DNA of 64,000 nucleotides from Rothia nasimurium (GTDB lineage Bacteria > Actinomycetota > Actinomycetes > Actinomycetales > Micrococcaceae): NCBI RefSeq assembly GCF_928391935.1, contig NZ_CAKMTD010000001.1:434001-498000 (forward strand), in the 5' to 3' direction. Positions 1 to 8,372 of this stretch are shown here, piece after piece. The notes below the pieces were generated by a model, which was not told the origin of the DNA, ran no database searches, and saw only the letters and a program-made list of their open reading frames with translations. Both the position numbers and the translations under genes were made by a program. Every line of letters begins with the position of its first letter. Within the stretch, counting starts at the first letter, position 1.

Positions 1-1087
1 GATTGTCCCTAGCTTTTTCGGGGTTGAGGAGGGCGCCGTCGTCCCCCACCGGGAGGAGGGCTTCTTCCAGGGGTTCAGTTTGCGGTTGGGTGAGGGTGCG
101 GGTGTGGATGGCGCCGGGGACGAGAGGTAACCTGCTGGCTGTTTCGGCCCAGCGGGCGGCTATGTCGGGGGCCATTCGCCAGCTGGTGTCCAGGTGGACT
201 GTTGTCAGGTTCCCGTCGAAGAGGTCAGGTAGGGTTCCAGCCAGTTGGGGAGTTGCGCCGCGGAACCCTTGTACGACAGTATCTGTGCAGCAGGTGAGGC
301 AAACACTGGTTGGGGCGGTGGTGCCCGTTCTGGTTGTGGTTGTTGGCCCAACGAGTATCCCCAGGAGCTGGTAGATGGAGGGGGTCAGTTCTTGGACGTC
401 GTCGACCAGGATTAAACTGTAGCGGCCCCTTTCTTCGGTGAGGAAGTCTGGGTTGGCTTTGAGGACTTTGGCAGCTTCGTGGATGAGGGCGGCCGGATCA
501 TAGGCGTGGGGGGCTCGGAGGGCCCGAATCTGGCGGTATTCCCGGTATAGCTTGGCGAGGCTTACCCATTCGTGGCGGCCGTATGCCTGGCCAAGTTCGG
601 CCACCTGGTCTGCTGACAGGTCGTACTCGGCCATGCGGTCAAAGAAGTCACGGACTTCATGGCGAAATCCGCGGGTTTCGATTGCCTCTTGTAAGTCGTG
701 AGGCCAGATGAGGGCGGTGCCGTACCCCTGCCGATGACCCTCTAGTAGTTCCTTGATGAGGACGTCCTGTTCTGGACCGCTCAGGAGCTTGGGGGTGTGC
801 TCAACTCCTGGGAGGTAGCCTTCCATTTGTGCCCGCCGCAAGACGTCGTAGGCGTAGGCTTGCCAGGCCTTGACGGGGGCTGTTGACACGGTGGAGGTGA
901 TGCTGGTGGAGAAAGCCTCACGGAACCTGGTTGCTGAGACTCGGGTGGGGGTCAGGACCAGCAGGCGGTCAGGGGCGCCACCGTCTTCTACGAAGCCAAC
1001 GGCCTTGTCTAGGAGTCGTTGGGTTTTCCCTGTGCCGGGTGCTCCCAGGTAAAGGGTTGCGGTGTGTTCTGCCGGTGTGGTGTTCAT
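1..1087 (-). CDS. adnA: AdnA-like UvrD-family helicase-nuclease, N-terminal part
   Basis: The gene starts with ATG at 1087 and runs off the left edge, so only about 362 N-terminal residues are present. A Walker A motif GAPGTGKT lies at residues 15-22. A Walker B-like LILVDDVQE follows near residue 225, and STSWRM-type motifs of superfamily 1 helicases near residue 315 (here DTSWRM). The short N-terminus and weakly conserved helicase core fit AdnA, the partner of AdnB in the actinobacterial helicase-nuclease that resects double-strand breaks. In Mycobacterium tuberculosis adnA lies a few genes from a TetR gene, a DUF3107 gene and rhlE, and the same three genes occur here at 14722-17592, which supports the call. 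The C-terminal nuclease domain is outside the window, so another UvrD-like protein is possible. Confidence 0.75.
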   Translation of the reverse strand, partial: MNTTPAEHTATLYLGAPGTGKTQRLLDKAVGFVEDGGAPDRLLVLTPTRVSATRFREAFSTSITSTVSTAPVKAWQAYAYDVLRRAQMEGYLPGVEHTPKLLSGPEQDVLIKELLEGHRQGYGTALIWPHDLQEAIETRGFRHEVRDFFDRMAEYDLSADQVAELGQAYGRHEWVSLAKLYREYRQIRALRAPHAYDPAALIHEAAKVLKANPDFLTEERGRYSLILVDDVQELTPSIYQLLGILVGPTTTTRTGTTAPTSVCLTCCTDTVVQGFRGATPQLAGTLPDLFDGNLTTVHLDTSWRMAPDIAARWAETASRLPLVPGAIHTRTLTQPQTEPLEEALLPVGDDGALLNPEKARDN

Positions 1088-1237
1088 GGTCTTTCCCCCA
1101 GTAGTGCTCTGCAGGTAACCTGTGCTGGTTCCCTGCCTAAGGTGGTGCATGTACCTGTATTTCATCATAGGTGGCTGACATTTTAAGAAGCTGGGAGCTT
1201 TAGCCGCCAAATATTTTTGGTGGATGCTCCTAGCGGC

Positions 1238-1243
1238 TACTAT
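1238..1243 (+). promoter_or_regulatory. -10 box of a probably leaderless promoter (exonuclease)
   Basis: TACTAT is followed by 7 nt and the ATG at 1251. This spacing puts the transcription start on or next to the start codon. No good ribosome binding site sits at the usual distance. The same layout recurs at many genes in this window. Confidence 0.5.
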
Positions 1244-1250
1244 CGGGAGT

Positions 1251-1946
1251 ATGACTTCTCAGATTCCTTGGACCGAGCTGCCCCGCGCCACCTTTGACCT
1301 TGAAACAACGGGTATTGACCCGAAGACTGCCCGTATCGTCACGGCTTCTTTGGTCTTGGTTTCTCCGGACGGCGAGGTCCTGCGGGCCGGGGAATGGCTG
1401 GCTGATCCTGGGATTGAGATTCCGGAGCAGGCTGCAGCTGTTCATGGGATTACCACCGAGTATGCCCGGGAGCACGGTAAGCCTGCGGCCCAGGTGGCCT
1501 ATGAGGTGGCGATGGCCCTGGGGGGCCTCTTTGCAGATGGGGTGCCGGTCATCGCTTTTAATGCGGCCTATGATTTTTCGGTCATGCACTATGAGCTGGC
1601 CCGCTACGGCTACCCGCCTCTGACCTGCTACCCGGTGCTTGACCCCCTGGTCATCAATAAGCATGTGCATAAGTTCAAGAAGGGCAAGCGCACCCTGGAG
1701 GTTCTGGCACATGAGTACAGCGTTGAGCTGGAAAACGCCCACACATCGAAGGACGACGCCCTGGCTGCTGAGCGCCTACTGACGGCTATGAGCTTTGAAT
1801 ACGAAGAGATCGAACAGCCTGCTACAGCCCTGCACGAGCAGCAGATTACCTGGGCTGCTGAGCAGGCAGCCGAGCTGCAGGACTATTTCAACCGCATTGG
1901 CAAGCAGGCGGACGTCAGCGGAGCCTGGCCGGTGCGCACCGACTAG
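1251..1946 (+). CDS. DEDDh 3'-5' exonuclease (DnaQ/epsilon-like)
   Basis: A 231-residue protein of the DnaQ-like exonuclease superfamily. The acidic metal ligands are visible: FDLETTG near residue 16 (Exo I), FNAAYDFS near residue 98 (Exo II) and HTSKDDALAA near residue 164 (Exo III, His before Asp as in the DEDDh subtype). There is no polymerase domain, so it acts as a stand-alone 3'-5' exonuclease in repair or RNA/DNA trimming. An upstream in-frame ATG at 1224 would add nine residues, but the TACTAT box 7 nt before 1251 and the family's usual N-terminus favour 1251. The neighbours (AdnA-like on the opposite strand, ThrE downstream) give no functional link. Confidence 0.85.
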   Translation: MTSQIPWTELPRATFDLETTGIDPKTARIVTASLVLVSPDGEVLRAGEWLADPGIEIPEQAAAVHGITTEYAREHGKPAAQVAYEVAMALGGLFADGVPVIAFNAAYDFSVMHYELARYGYPPLTCYPVLDPLVINKHVHKFKKGKRTLEVLAHEYSVELENAHTSKDDALAAERLLTAMSFEYEEIEQPATALHEQQITWAAEQAAELQDYFNRIGKQADVSGAWPVRTD

Positions 1947-2105
1947 CCCGCCCCCGTCCGGGCCAGCAGGGCAGGCTCACGGGCAGGACGGACGTGTGGG
2001 CAGGCGGTGGCCGTAGGCACCGTCACCCTGGCCTGCTCCGTCCTTTCAGGTGTGGAAGCTACTAGATTAGAAAGAGGAAAACACCCTCTTTGACCAGGAG
2101 CTCCC

Positions 2106-3455
2106 GTGAGCCAGTCCCCCTCACCCCACCCGGTAACCAACAGTATCTATCTTGGGTCAACTAGAGCCCAGCACCAGGAGCTGGTTGACCAGTCAGCAGT
2201 CGTCCTCAAGTTAGGCCTGCTCCTCATGAAATCTGGGGCCAGCGCCTACCGCGTCAAAACCTCCATGTCCCGCCTGGCCAAAGCCGTAGGACTTGAAGAA
2301 CACCACGCCCAGGTCCACTTCACCGAACTCTCCACCACCGCCTATTCCGGCGGCAACTTCCGCACCGAAATCGCAGAAACCCGTGTCAAGGGTATCTCCG
2401 CCTACAAAATCGACCTGCTCAGCGACTTTGTCTCGTCCCTGCCCGAGCGTATCGACCCGGCGGTAGCCGACGCAACGCTCACCCGCATTGAGAAAGAAAA
2501 GCCCCTCTACGCCCCCTGGCTCCTGGCTCTTGCTGCCGCCCTAGCATGTGCAGCCTTCGCCTTCCTCAACCGGGGCGGAGCCCTTGAGTGCGCTGTGGTT
2601 CTGGTGGCAGCCTTTGCCGGGCAGCTGCTACGCTCCACCCTCGCCCACCGGGGGCTCAACCACATGGCTGTGTGGATGCTCTGCGGCCTGCTCTCAGCCG
2701 GGATCTATGTGGGGGTCATGTCGGCGCTTATCGCCCCCGGCCTCGTCGCCGATAACCACCTGGTGGGCTTTATTTCCTCAGTCCTTTACCTGGTCCCTGG
2801 GTTCCCCCTGGTCACCGGCATGCTAGAAATAGCCCGCATGGATTTTTCCTCCGGCATTTCCCGCCTCACCTACGTTGCCCTGCTCCTGGGTAGTGCCTCC
2901 TTTTCGGTCTGGCTGATTTCCTTGGTCTTTAGCCTGCCCCTGGAGCTGGCTCCTCCCCCGCACCTAAATTTCTGGCTGCTCTTGATCCTCCAAATGCTGG
3001 CTTCCTTCACCGCCGCCTTCGGCTTCGCCATGCTTTTCTCGGCCACTCCCCTCTCCTGCGCCTGGGCGGGGGTAATTGCCGCAATCGTGAACCCGGGGCG
3101 TATCTGGCTGGTTGAAGCCGGATGGGCACCCCACCTGGCTATTGCCCTGGCCGTCTTTACCGCTGGGGTACTCTCAGAAATCGTCGCTCCTCTGCACGCC
3201 CGGAGAGTTTCCCGTGTCTCCCTGGCCGTACCGGCGACCGTCACCATGGTTCCGGGCGTCATGTTCTATATGTCCATGGCCCACTTCTCCAACGGCAATA
3301 TTAGCGAGGCCCTAGCCAGCTTCGTGCAGGTCCTGCTCATCTTTGCGGCCCTGGGCATGGGCCTGGCCCTCTCCCGCCTGCTCATGGACAAGAACTGGCT
3401 CTACGACCGCGATACACAGAACCTGGCGTCCCTGCCGCAGGGGCACATGAGATAA
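2106..3455 (+). CDS. thrE: threonine/serine exporter family membrane protein (ThrE-like)
   Basis: A 449-residue protein starting with GTG, with AGGAG seven bases upstream. The N-terminal half (about residues 25-140) is the soluble DUF1212/ThrE domain, ending around KGISAYKIDLLSDFV. The rest is a string of hydrophobic segments (about ten) covering the second half of DUF1212 and the DUF3815 domain. ThrE of Corynebacterium glutamicum exports threonine and serine by proton motive force, and its architecture and length (about 490 residues) match. Substrate is inferred from family only. It is transcribed toward hemL, and repeat copy A lies in the convergent gap. Confidence 0.85.
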   Translation: MSQSPSPHPVTNSIYLGSTRAQHQELVDQSAVVLKLGLLLMKSGASAYRVKTSMSRLAKAVGLEEHHAQVHFTELSTTAYSGGNFRTEIAETRVKGISAYKIDLLSDFVSSLPERIDPAVADATLTRIEKEKPLYAPWLLALAAALACAAFAFLNRGGALECAVVLVAAFAGQLLRSTLAHRGLNHMAVWMLCGLLSAGIYVGVMSALIAPGLVADNHLVGFISSVLYLVPGFPLVTGMLEIARMDFSSGISRLTYVALLLGSASFSVWLISLVFSLPLELAPPPHLNFWLLLILQMLASFTAAFGFAMLFSATPLSCAWAGVIAAIVNPGRIWLVEAGWAPHLAIALAVFTAGVLSEIVAPLHARRVSRVSLAVPATVTMVPGVMFYMSMAHFSNGNISEALASFVQVLLIFAALGMGLALSRLLMDKNWLYDRDTQNLASLPQGHMR

Positions 3456-3494
3456 GGAAACGTACACGCAGAAGTAGGTGAAGAAGGCACAATT

Positions 3495-3671
3495 ATGGGC
3501 GCGGCGCACTGACCTTCGCCAACTAACCTTCTCGCTGGCTCGCTAACTGGCTCCCAAGCTCGCCAGATTCGCACCGAGATTTGTTTCCTCGCGCGCTCGG
3601 AATCTCGGTGCTCATCACTAGCGATTCATGCCAGACCCAGCCAGTTGGCTACCGGCCAGTGCGCCGCGCCC
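3495..3671. repeat. large covarying inverted repeat, copy A
   Basis: Perfect 15-bp outer arms (3495-3509 GGGCGCGGCGCACTG and 3657-3671) enclose a core. The left half of the core carries CCAACTAACCTTCTCGC and the right half GATTCATGCCAG followed by CCCAGCCAGTTGGCT. A second, inner hairpin (3571-3581 with 3601-3611, 11 bp perfect) has a 19-nt loop that recurs next to fdxA. It sits between the convergent thrE and hemL genes. It is related to copies at 8016-8148, 8226-8333 and 47608-47705 by its core, not by its arms. Confidence 0.7.
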
Positions 3672-3686
3672 GTTGAGTATAGAAAC

Positions 3687-5012
3687 CTAGGCTGTCGCCT
3701 CTGCCGCTGCTCGGGCGGCGTCGGGCAGGGCCGAGATGATGCGGTCCATGGCGGCATCATCGTGGGCTGCTGAAAGGAACCAGGCCTCAAAGGCGCTGGG
3801 CGGCAGGTAAACACCGGAGTTCAGCATGGAGTGGAAGAAGGCGTTGTAGCGGTAGGTTTCTGATGCCTTGATGTCTTCGTAGTTACGCACACCCTGCTCG
3901 GCGGTACCAAAGGCAACGGAGAAGAGGTTGCCTGCGGTCTGGATGGAGTGGTTGACCCCGGCGGTGTTGAAGGCTTCGACCAGGGCGGCCTGCAGCTGGG
4001 CTGAGCGGGCATCAATCGTCTCATAGACAGCAGCATCTGCAGCCTTGAGGGTTGCAAGACCAGCAGCCATGGCGATGGGGTTACCTGAGAGGGTACCTGC
4101 CTGGTAGACGGGGCCCAGCGGAGCCAGGTATTCCATGATTTCGCGCTTGCCGCCCAGGGCAGCCATGGGCATACCGCCGCCGATAACCTTGCCGAAGGTG
4201 AAGATATCGGGGGCCCAGTTGCCCTCAGCGGGTGAGGTGTAACCCCAGTAGCCTGCGGAGGAGACACGGAATCCGGTCAGTACCTCGTCGAAAATCATGA
4301 GGGCACCCTGTTCACGGGTGATCTCGCGCAGGAAGGCGTTGAAGCCCTCAGCCGGGGTGACAACGCCCATGTTGCAGGGGGCTGCTTCGGTGATGATGGC
4401 GGCAATGTCGCCGGGGTTGGCGGCAAAAGCTGCGCGGACGGCGTCCTGATCGTTGTAGGGCAGGACGATAGTTTCGGCGGCGGTAGCGGCGGTGACGCCT
4501 GCCGAGCCGGGCAGGGCTAGGGTGGCGACGCCGGAGCCGGCTTCTGAGAGCAGGGCGTCGACGTGGCCGTGGTAGCAACCGGCAAACTTAATGATCTTGT
4601 CGCGGCCGGTGTAGCCGCGGGCCAGACGGATGGCGGTCATGGTTGCTTCGGTGCCGGTGGAGACCATGCGGATCTGGTCGATGGTTCCGGGGGCGACGGC
4701 GTTGATGCGGTCAACGACGAGTTCAGCCAGCTCGGTTTCGGCGGCGGTTGAGGCGCCGAAGGAGAGGCCGTGTTCAACGGCTGCGTGCACGGCTTCGATG
4801 ACGCCGGTGTGCTTGTGGCCGAGCAGGGCGGGGCCCCAGGAGCAGACCAGGTCGACGTAGTTGTGGCCGTCGGCGTCGGTCAGGTAGGGGCCGGAGGCTT
4901 CCACCATGAAGGCGGGGGTGCCACCGACGGAGTTGAAGGCGCGGACGGGGGAATTGACGCCGCCGGGGATGACACGGGTGGAGCGGGCAAAGAGGTCTTC
5001 AGAGACGGTCAC
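3687..5012 (-). CDS. hemL: glutamate-1-semialdehyde 2,1-aminomutase
   Basis: A 441-residue PLP enzyme converting glutamate-1-semialdehyde to 5-aminolevulinate, the second C5-pathway step after HemA (13379-14674). The PLP lysine is K275 in [10 protein letters not shown] and the PLP-nitrogen aspartate is D242 in FDEVLTGFR. The N-terminus [15 protein letters not shown] is typical of the family (here STRVIPGG...). Length is normal. A purine-rich AAAGG ribosome binding site precedes ATG 5012. It is the last gene of the minus-strand heme cluster and is followed by repeat copy A. Confidence 0.97.
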   Translation of the reverse strand: MTVSEDLFARSTRVIPGGVNSPVRAFNSVGGTPAFMVEASGPYLTDADGHNYVDLVCSWGPALLGHKHTGVIEAVHAAVEHGLSFGASTAAETELAELVVDRINAVAPGTIDQIRMVSTGTEATMTAIRLARGYTGRDKIIKFAGCYHGHVDALLSEAGSGVATLALPGSAGVTAATAAETIVLPYNDQDAVRAAFAANPGDIAAIITEAAPCNMGVVTPAEGFNAFLREITREQGALMIFDEVLTGFRVSSAGYWGYTSPAEGNWAPDIFTFGKVIGGGMPMAALGGKREIMEYLAPLGPVYQAGTLSGNPIAMAAGLATLKAADAAVYETIDARSAQLQAALVEAFNTAGVNHSIQTAGNLFSVAFGTAEQGVRNYEDIKASETYRYNAFFHSMLNSGVYLPPSAFEAWFLSAAHDDAAMDRIISALPDAARAAAEATA

Positions 5013-5079
5013 AGGTAACCTTTCTGTGGTTTTCGGGGCAGGTACGTCTAGTACTCAGTCTAGTCTGCGGCTGCCGGGA

Positions 5080-6096
5080 TTAGGCGTCTGCCAGCCAGGT
5101 GGCAGCTTCGGTGGCGTAGTAGGTCAGGATGATGGAGGCCCCGGCCCGGCGGATACCCATGAGGGCTTCGAGGGCAACAGCCTTGCGGTCGATCCAGCCA
5201 GCGGCGGCAGCGGCTTCAATCATGGCGTATTCGCCGGAGACATGGTAGGCGGCCACGGGGACGGGTGAGAAGTCGGCGACCTCCCGCACGATGTCCAGGT
5301 AGGCGGTGGCGGGCTTGACCATGACCATGTCGGCGCCCTGCTCAATATCGAGCTGAACCTCGTAGAGGGATTCGCGGCGGTTGGCGGGATCCTGTTGGTA
5401 GGTCTTGCGGTCGCCGGTGAAGGTTGAGCCCACCGCGTCGCGGAAGGGGCCGAAGAAGGCTGAGGCGTACTTGGCGGAGTAGGCCAAGATAGAGACATCG
5501 GTGAAACCGGCCTCGTCAAGGGCGGTGCGCATGGCGGCGATTTGGCCGTCCATCATGCCGGAGGGGCTGACCACGTGGGCACCGGCGCGGGCCTGGGAGA
5601 CTGCCATCTTGCAGTAGGCCTCCACGGCGGCGTCGTTATCAACGACGGTGGTGCCAAAGGCGTCCTGGGTCAGCGGGCCGCAGTGGCCGTGGTCGGTGAA
5701 TTCGTCCAGGCAGGTATCTGCCATGACGACCACCGAGTCGCCGAAGTGCTGGCACACAGCGCGGATAGCCCGGTTGAGAATGCCGTCCTCAGCCCAGGCA
5801 GCTGAGCCGACTGCGTCCTTATCCTCATCGCGGGGCACGCCGAAGAGGTCGATGCAGCGCACACCGGCATCCACTGCCTTCTGGACTTCACCGATGACAG
5901 TCTCCAGGGTGTGCTGGTACTGGCCAGGCATGGATTCGATGGCAACGGGCTCCTCAATGCCGTCGCGCACGAAGAGCACCTGCACCAGGTTAGCCGGGGT
6001 CAGGGCGGTTTCGGCGGTCAGGGCCCGCAGGGCTGCTGTGGTACGCAAGCGGCGGGGGCGGACCGGCAAGGCTGAGGGGGAAAAAAGATCTGACAT
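5080..6096 (-). CDS. hemB: porphobilinogen synthase (5-aminolevulinate dehydratase)
   Basis: A 338-residue enzyme condensing two 5-aminolevulinates into porphobilinogen. The two Schiff-base lysines are in AYSAKYASAFFGPF and MVMVKPATAYLD. The metal-site segment reads DTCLDEFTDHGHCG. Compared with the classic zinc motif C-x-C-x7-C, the middle cysteine is aspartate, so the metal preference is not obvious. The gene lies 67 bp upstream of hemL and 9 bp downstream of hemD, consistent with one transcript. Confidence 0.97.
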   Translation of the reverse strand: MSDLFSPSALPVRPRRLRTTAALRALTAETALTPANLVQVLFVRDGIEEPVAIESMPGQYQHTLETVIGEVQKAVDAGVRCIDLFGVPRDEDKDAVGSAAWAEDGILNRAIRAVCQHFGDSVVVMADTCLDEFTDHGHCGPLTQDAFGTTVVDNDAAVEAYCKMAVSQARAGAHVVSPSGMMDGQIAAMRTALDEAGFTDVSILAYSAKYASAFFGPFRDAVGSTFTGDRKTYQQDPANRRESLYEVQLDIEQGADMVMVKPATAYLDIVREVADFSPVPVAAYHVSGEYAMIEAAAAAGWIDRKAVALEALMGIRRAGASIILTYYATEAATWLADA

Positions 6097-6105
6097 GGTG
6101 GTTTC

Positions 6106-6939
6106 CTATTTCTTCTCTGAAAGGAGGCGGGCTGCTTTGGCCAGGTCAGCCGGAGCCGGGCTAGCAGATACGGTAAGGTGCGCAGGACGCAGGTGCTCAG
6201 GTAGGTCGCGGGCAGCCGCCTCGGTACTGGCACCGATAGCGACGGTGGGCGGCAGGGGGCTACCGGCGGCCTCAGCTAGGGTGCGCAGGAGCAGGGGTGA
6301 GGTTGCAACCAGGACGTCGGTTTCGGCAAGCGCGGTGACGGCTGCTTCCAGGGTCAGGGCGGTGTTATCCGGTTCGGACGCTCCCACAGGCAGTTGGCTG
6401 CAAAGGGGGTGTTCAGCCGGGTAGGGCACCATGTCGTAAACCTGTAGGGTGGCTACGGTGTAGCCGTAGTCGGTCAGCCCCTCTTCGAGAGCCGGTGAGG
6501 CGGTGGTGCCCTGGACGGCAAGCACGGTTTCGTCCATGGGGTTATCCCATTCTTCGTCTATGAGCCATTCATCGACCATGCCGGCTGCTGACTGGGTTTC
6601 GGGCACGAAGTCCACCATCAGGCCCCGGTCGGTCAGGGCCGCTTCGGTGGCCTGGCCAACCGCTGCAATCTGGGCTGCTCCCAAAAGCTCTGCCAGGCTT
6701 TGGCCTAGCCCCTGAGCTAGGGCGTCGAGGCCCAGCACCCCGTTGACCGAGGTGAAGGTGACCCAGGAGAACTCCCCGCGGATCAGGGCGAAGGCAACTT
6801 CTTCCCAGTCCTCCGGCTGGCTGCCTACCGCGTCCAAGATAGGGGCATAGAGTACCTGCGCGGCGGCGTCCTGCTCAGCGATAGCCCGGGTAAACCCAGC
6901 CGCCTTAGCCGGGGTGCGGGTCATCATATAGGTAGTCAT
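6106..6939 (-). CDS. hemD: uroporphyrinogen-III synthase
   Basis: A 277-residue protein of the poorly conserved HemD family, which closes hydroxymethylbilane with inversion of ring D. Recognisable points are the N-terminal TRTPAKAAGFTRAI strand-helix, FTSVNGV near residue 62, and IAAVGQATEAALTDRG near residue 90, which are common to the family. It sits between hemC (4-bp gap) and hemB (9-bp gap), which fixes the assignment. It is a stand-alone HemD, not a fusion with a methyltransferase or regulator domain. Confidence 0.92.
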   Translation of the reverse strand: MTTYMMTRTPAKAAGFTRAIAEQDAAAQVLYAPILDAVGSQPEDWEEVAFALIRGEFSWVTFTSVNGVLGLDALAQGLGQSLAELLGAAQIAAVGQATEAALTDRGLMVDFVPETQSAAGMVDEWLIDEEWDNPMDETVLAVQGTTASPALEEGLTDYGYTVATLQVYDMVPYPAEHPLCSQLPVGASEPDNTALTLEAAVTALAETDVLVATSPLLLRTLAEAAGSPLPPTVAIGASTEAAARDLPEHLRPAHLTVSASPAPADLAKAARLLSEKK

Positions 6940-6943
6940 GGGT

Positions 6944-7951
6944 TTAGGCGTCTCCTGTCAGTCCGGCCAGGGCAGCGGCGCCCATCTCAAGGAGGTCTTC
7001 TGCTGCCTGAACGCCCAGGGCCCCTGCTGCCTCCGCTGAAAGGGTTGGGGTCTGGACGGTGTGGCGCAGCAGGTCGGTGCCGTCGGGGTTGGCCACAGCC
7101 ACCGTAAGAATGAGCTGGCCAGCCTCAAGATAGGCGTAAGCCCCAATGGGGGCAGCGCAACCTGCTTCCAGGCGGCGCAGCAGGGAACGCTCAGCGGTCA
7201 CAGCCAACTGGGTCTCGGTGTGGTTGACAGCAGCGACAGCCTGCCCCAACTCAGAACCCTCAGCAACATCCTCGCTACGAATCTCAATGGCCAAAGCCCC
7301 CTGCCCCGGGGCAGGAACAACCCTGTCAACCCCCAGGTACTCGGTGATGGTCTCAGCAAGGCCCAGGCGGTGCAGACCGGCAGCAGCCAGCACAACCGCA
7401 TCGCAGTCACCGGTGATAGCGCCAAGCTTCTTCTCACCGTGCAGGCCGTGCGCACCCACCCCGTAGTGCTCATTGCCAGCCACGCGGGCCAGGCGGGTGC
7501 CCACATTACCGCGGATATCAACAATGGTCAGGTCAGGACGGATAGCCAGCAACTGGGCGGCCCGACGCGGCGACCCCGTCCCCACCCGGGCGCCAGCAGG
7601 CAGGGTGTCGAGGGTCAAGCCGTCCCGGGCGCACAGGGCGTCACGGGGATCCTCCCTCAACGGGGTGGCGGCGACGGTCAGCCCCGGGCAGGGCGCACTG
7701 GGCAGGTCCTTCAGGGAATGGACGGCCACATCCACTCCCCCATCAAGCAGACGGGAACGCAGGGTCGCAGCAAAAACACCGGTACCACCTAGCTGAGACA
7801 GGGGGCCGGTGAGCACGTCGCCCTCAGTTTTGACGGTGACAACCTCCAGCTCAAGGCCAGTCTCCTCCCGCAACCGCTGGACAGCCCAGCCGGTCTGGGT
7901 CGTCGCCAGCGCCGACCCGCGCGTACCTACCGTATAAGTGTGAGCTACCAA
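6944..7951 (-). CDS. hemC: hydroxymethylbilane synthase (porphobilinogen deaminase)
   Basis: A 335-residue protein polymerising four porphobilinogens. Motifs: GTRGSALATTQ at the N-terminus, VHSLKDLP (active-site Asp neighbourhood), GTGSPRRAAQL, and LEAGCAAPIGAY, where the cysteine binds the dipyrromethane cofactor. The reading frame is open to 8080, but the added residues look like repeat sequence. The family start matches a TTG at 7951, preceded 8 bases upstream by AAAGGA, so I use TTG 7951. Repeat copies C and D separate it from hemH. Confidence 0.95.
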   Translation of the reverse strand: MVAHTYTVGTRGSALATTQTGWAVQRLREETGLELEVVTVKTEGDVLTGPLSQLGGTGVFAATLRSRLLDGGVDVAVHSLKDLPSAPCPGLTVAATPLREDPRDALCARDGLTLDTLPAGARVGTGSPRRAAQLLAIRPDLTIVDIRGNVGTRLARVAGNEHYGVGAHGLHGEKKLGAITGDCDAVVLAAAGLHRLGLAETITEYLGVDRVVPAPGQGALAIEIRSEDVAEGSELGQAVAAVNHTETQLAVTAERSLLRRLEAGCAAPIGAYAYLEAGQLILTVAVANPDGTDLLRHTVQTPTLSAEAAGALGVQAAEDLLEMGAAALAGLTGDA

Positions 7952-8015
7952 GGAGCGTCCTTTCGTGCATTGTTGCCAAAGTAAAGTTTTCGAGTTTGGT
8001 CTTGGGAGCGGGCCC

Positions 8016-8148
8016 CAGGGCGTCTGCCACGCTCGCAACCATTCTCGCCCCGCCTCTGGAGCTTGCTCGCAAGCTCGCATTGTAGCTCCAGACGCTGGGG
8101 CGATTCATTGCCAGGCCCAATCCACGCTCGCTTTCGGCAGACGCCCTG
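8016..8148. repeat. large covarying inverted repeat, copy C
   Basis: Outer arms CAGGGCGTCTGCC (8016-8028) and its exact complement (8136-8148). An inner stem pairs TCTGGAGC near 8056 with GCTCCAGA near 8085. The right core reads CGATTCATTGCCAGGCCCAATCC, close to the cores of copies A and B, while the arms are unrelated in sequence. It lies upstream of hemC, inside the heme cluster. Confidence 0.65.
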
Positions 8149-8225
8149 AGCCCTACCGTCCTGCACTTCGCGGGGGGCAGGAAAACCTATCCCTGTGACC
8201 CCGCACCCAACTGGACTGCCGGAGG

Positions 8226-8333
8226 TGCGATAGCGTGCGCCGGAAGCCGACGTGGATCGGGGCTGGCGGTGAATCGTGACGAGCCCCCAGGCGAGGAGCG
8301 AGAGCGGTTGTCGGCGCGGCGCACGCTTACGCA
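8226..8333. repeat. large covarying inverted repeat, copy D (opposite orientation)
   Basis: Arms TGCGATAGCGTGCGCCG (8226-8242) and 8317-8333 pair at 15 of 17 positions. Read on the minus strand, the core contains GCCGACAACCGCTCTCGC and CGATTCACCGCCAG then CCCCGATCC. This matches the core order of copies A-C, so it is inverted relative to them. Together with copy C it fills most of the 421-bp gap between hemH and hemC (7952-8372). The sequence between the two copies (8149-8225) shows nothing else. Confidence 0.6.
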
Positions 8334-8372
8334 CCGCACCGGCTTGCCCCTGCCGCCTACCAGTCCAGCGAA

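Noticed and set aside
7952-8080. N-terminal extension of HemC
   Set aside because: It would be encoded by repeat copy C. TTG 7951 has a proper ribosome binding site and the family N-terminus.
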